Shown piece after piece: positions 5,517 through 6,757 of a stretch of DNA of 6,757 nucleotides. The notes under the pieces are model-generated. The model saw only the letters and a program-made list of their open reading frames with translations, searched no databases and was not told the origin of the DNA. Position numbers and translations under genes: made by a program. Positions within the stretch are counted from its first letter, which is position 1. The number at the start of each line of letters is the position of its first letter. Where the stretch lies: positions 1 through 6,757 of the forward strand of contig JAGASC010000196.1 in NCBI GenBank assembly GCA_017621905.1. The letters are read 5' to 3'. This DNA is from Roseburia sp. Its GTDB lineage: Bacteria > Bacillota > Clostridia > Lachnospirales > Lachnospiraceae.

Positions 5517-6757
5517 ATGAATCAAAAATGGAACTTCTACACATCAAAAGAACTAAAGCCCACCGGCTGGCTTAAGCGGCAGCTGGAAATCCAGGCAGCC
5601 GGCTTAAGCGGAAACCTGGATAAAATCTGGCGCGATGTAAGAGACAGCGCATGGATTGGCGGAGACGCCGAAGGTTGGGAGCGCGTCCCCTACTGGCTGG
5701 ACGGCTTCATTCCCCTTGCCTATCTTTTGGAAGACGAGGAACTGATTGCAAGAGCGAAAAAATATATCGACAGCATTATAGCTTTCCAAAAAGAGGACGG
5801 CTGGATTTGTCCTGTCCCGCTGGATGCTTATCCCAAATATGACACCTGGGCATTACAGCTTATCTCAAAAGTACTGACTGTTTATTATGACTGCTCTGGC
5901 GACGAAAGAATACCGGATGTCCTTTACAGAGCTTTAAAGAATTATTACCAGCTGTTATCCGAAGGAAAAATCAAGCTCTTTGACTGGGGAAAATACCGTT
6001 GGTACGAAGCATTTATCGCAATTAATTTTATCTACGACAGATATCACGAAGATTGGATTGTGGAACTGGCCAAATTACTAAAAATCCAAGGTACTGATTA
6101 CAACACAGTGACCCCGCTCTGGAAGCGGCCGTTGAACAAATGGACCCTTGATACTCATATCGTAAATCTCTGTATGATGCTGAAATCAGAATGCGTCTCC
6201 TGCGATATTTTAAAGGAGGATTACACCGATCAGGCAGAAAGGTTCCGCACCCTTCTCGACGAGTACAACGGTACTGCCGTGAACCTGTTCACCGGAGATG
6301 AGTGTCTTGCCGGTCTAAGCCCCATTCAGGGTTCCGAGCTTTGTTCTGTGGCTGAACTGATGTACTCCTATGAACTTTTATACGCCTATACAGGGGACAA
6401 AAAATGGGCCGAAAGACTGGAAGTAATCGCCTTTAACGCATTGCCTGCTACCATCAGTGATGATATGTGGACCCACCAGTATCTGCAAATGAGCAACCAG
6501 ATTTCCTGCGAGAGATTTCCGAACAGACCTGTTTTCCGTACCAATGGACCTGAGGCCCACCTGTTCGGGTTAGAACCGAATTATGGCTGCTGTACCGCAA
6601 ACTTCAACCAGGCCTGGCCGAAATTTGCCCTTTCCGCTTTCATGCACCGCGGAAACGAAGTACTCAGTGCTATCCCCGTGACATCCGTGTTGAAAACAGA
6701 CGATATTTCCGTGACCTTAGAGACAAACTATCCTTTTGAAAATACGCTTTCCTATCA
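5517..6757 (+). CDS. GH127-like (DUF1680) glycoside hydrolase, putative beta-L-arabinofuranosidase (3' end outside window)
   Basis: The frame is open for 413 complete codons from ATG 5517 to the window edge. Family hallmarks of Glyco_hydro_127 (formerly DUF1680) appear in order: an early Trp/Gly/Arg-rich block (GDAEGWERVPYWLDGFIPLA, about 50-69), KEDGWICPVP, GDECLAG (260-266), GSELCSVAELMYSYELL (272-288), AFNALPA, TNGPEAHLFGLEPNYG, and CCTAN at 358-362. By comparison with the characterised beta-L-arabinofuranosidase HypBA1, Glu274, Cys276, Cys358 and Cys359 correspond to the zinc ligands. Cys358 is the likely nucleophile and Glu262 the likely acid/base. The spacing between the two halves of the site (84 residues) is close to that of HypBA1. 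No signal peptide or membrane segment is visible, so it should be cytoplasmic, cleaving imported oligosaccharides. The (alpha/alpha)6 barrel is mostly present, but the C-terminal beta domains are cut off. Substrate is inferred from the family; many relatives are uncharacterised. Confidence 0.9.
   Translation, partial: MNQKWNFYTSKELKPTGWLKRQLEIQAAGLSGNLDKIWRDVRDSAWIGGDAEGWERVPYWLDGFIPLAYLLEDEELIARAKKYIDSIIAFQKEDGWICPVPLDAYPKYDTWALQLISKVLTVYYDCSGDERIPDVLYRALKNYYQLLSEGKIKLFDWGKYRWYEAFIAINFIYDRYHEDWIVELAKLLKIQGTDYNTVTPLWKRPLNKWTLDTHIVNLCMMLKSECVSCDILKEDYTDQAERFRTLLDEYNGTAVNLFTGDECLAGLSPIQGSELCSVAELMYSYELLYAYTGDKKWAERLEVIAFNALPATISDDMWTHQYLQMSNQISCERFPNRPVFRTNGPEAHLFGLEPNYGCCTANFNQAWPKFALSAFMHRGNEVLSAIPVTSVLKTDDISVTLETNYPFENTLSY

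Overview
The window looks like the chromosome of a low-to-moderate GC, Gram-positive, carbohydrate-fermenting anaerobe, most likely a Clostridia member of the Lachnospiraceae type. This is inferred from strong GGAGG-type ribosome binding sites, a Gram-positive style signal peptide, and the families present. No species can be named from sequence alone. It holds three genes: two glycan-active enzymes, both cut by the window edges, and an AraC-family regulator between them.

Positions 1-4124 (minus strand) carry the first 1374 codons of a very large secreted multidomain protein. In order it has a signal peptide, the N-terminal part of a GxGYxYP-type putative glycoside hydrolase, three NBR1-type immunoglobulin-like domains joined by Ser/Gly-rich linkers, the C-terminal part of the GxGYxYP hydrolase, a CBM9-like domain, and the start of a divergent InlB B-repeat. 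The three Ig-like domains appear to be inserted inside the hydrolase rather than appended to it. Two of them are close DNA-level tandem copies, exactly 480 bp apart.

Positions 4125-4478 are non-coding. They hold the promoter and roughly 175-nt leader of the big gene, with a consensus -35 box and a palindromic operator candidate at the predicted start point. They also hold two back-to-back perfect or near-perfect hairpins that close the araC transcript. Positions 4479-5324 (minus strand) encode the AraC-family regulator, which has an odd Gly/Asn/Ala-rich insert in its sensor half.

Positions 5325-5516 form a divergent promoter region with four copies of the hexamer TGCAAT/ATTGCA, a plausible target of the regulator. 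From 5517 to the window end (plus strand) lies a GH127-like (DUF1680) enzyme that keeps the Glu-x-Cys and Cys-Cys residues of the zinc-thiolate active site. It has no signal peptide, so it probably works in the cytoplasm.

As a working model (inference), this is a small glycan-utilisation locus. An exported, carbohydrate-binding putative hydrolase acts outside the cell, a cytoplasmic GH127-like glycosidase finishes imported arabinose-type oligosaccharides, and the AraC regulator senses a related sugar and controls at least the divergent enzyme. The substrate is not determined by the sequence.
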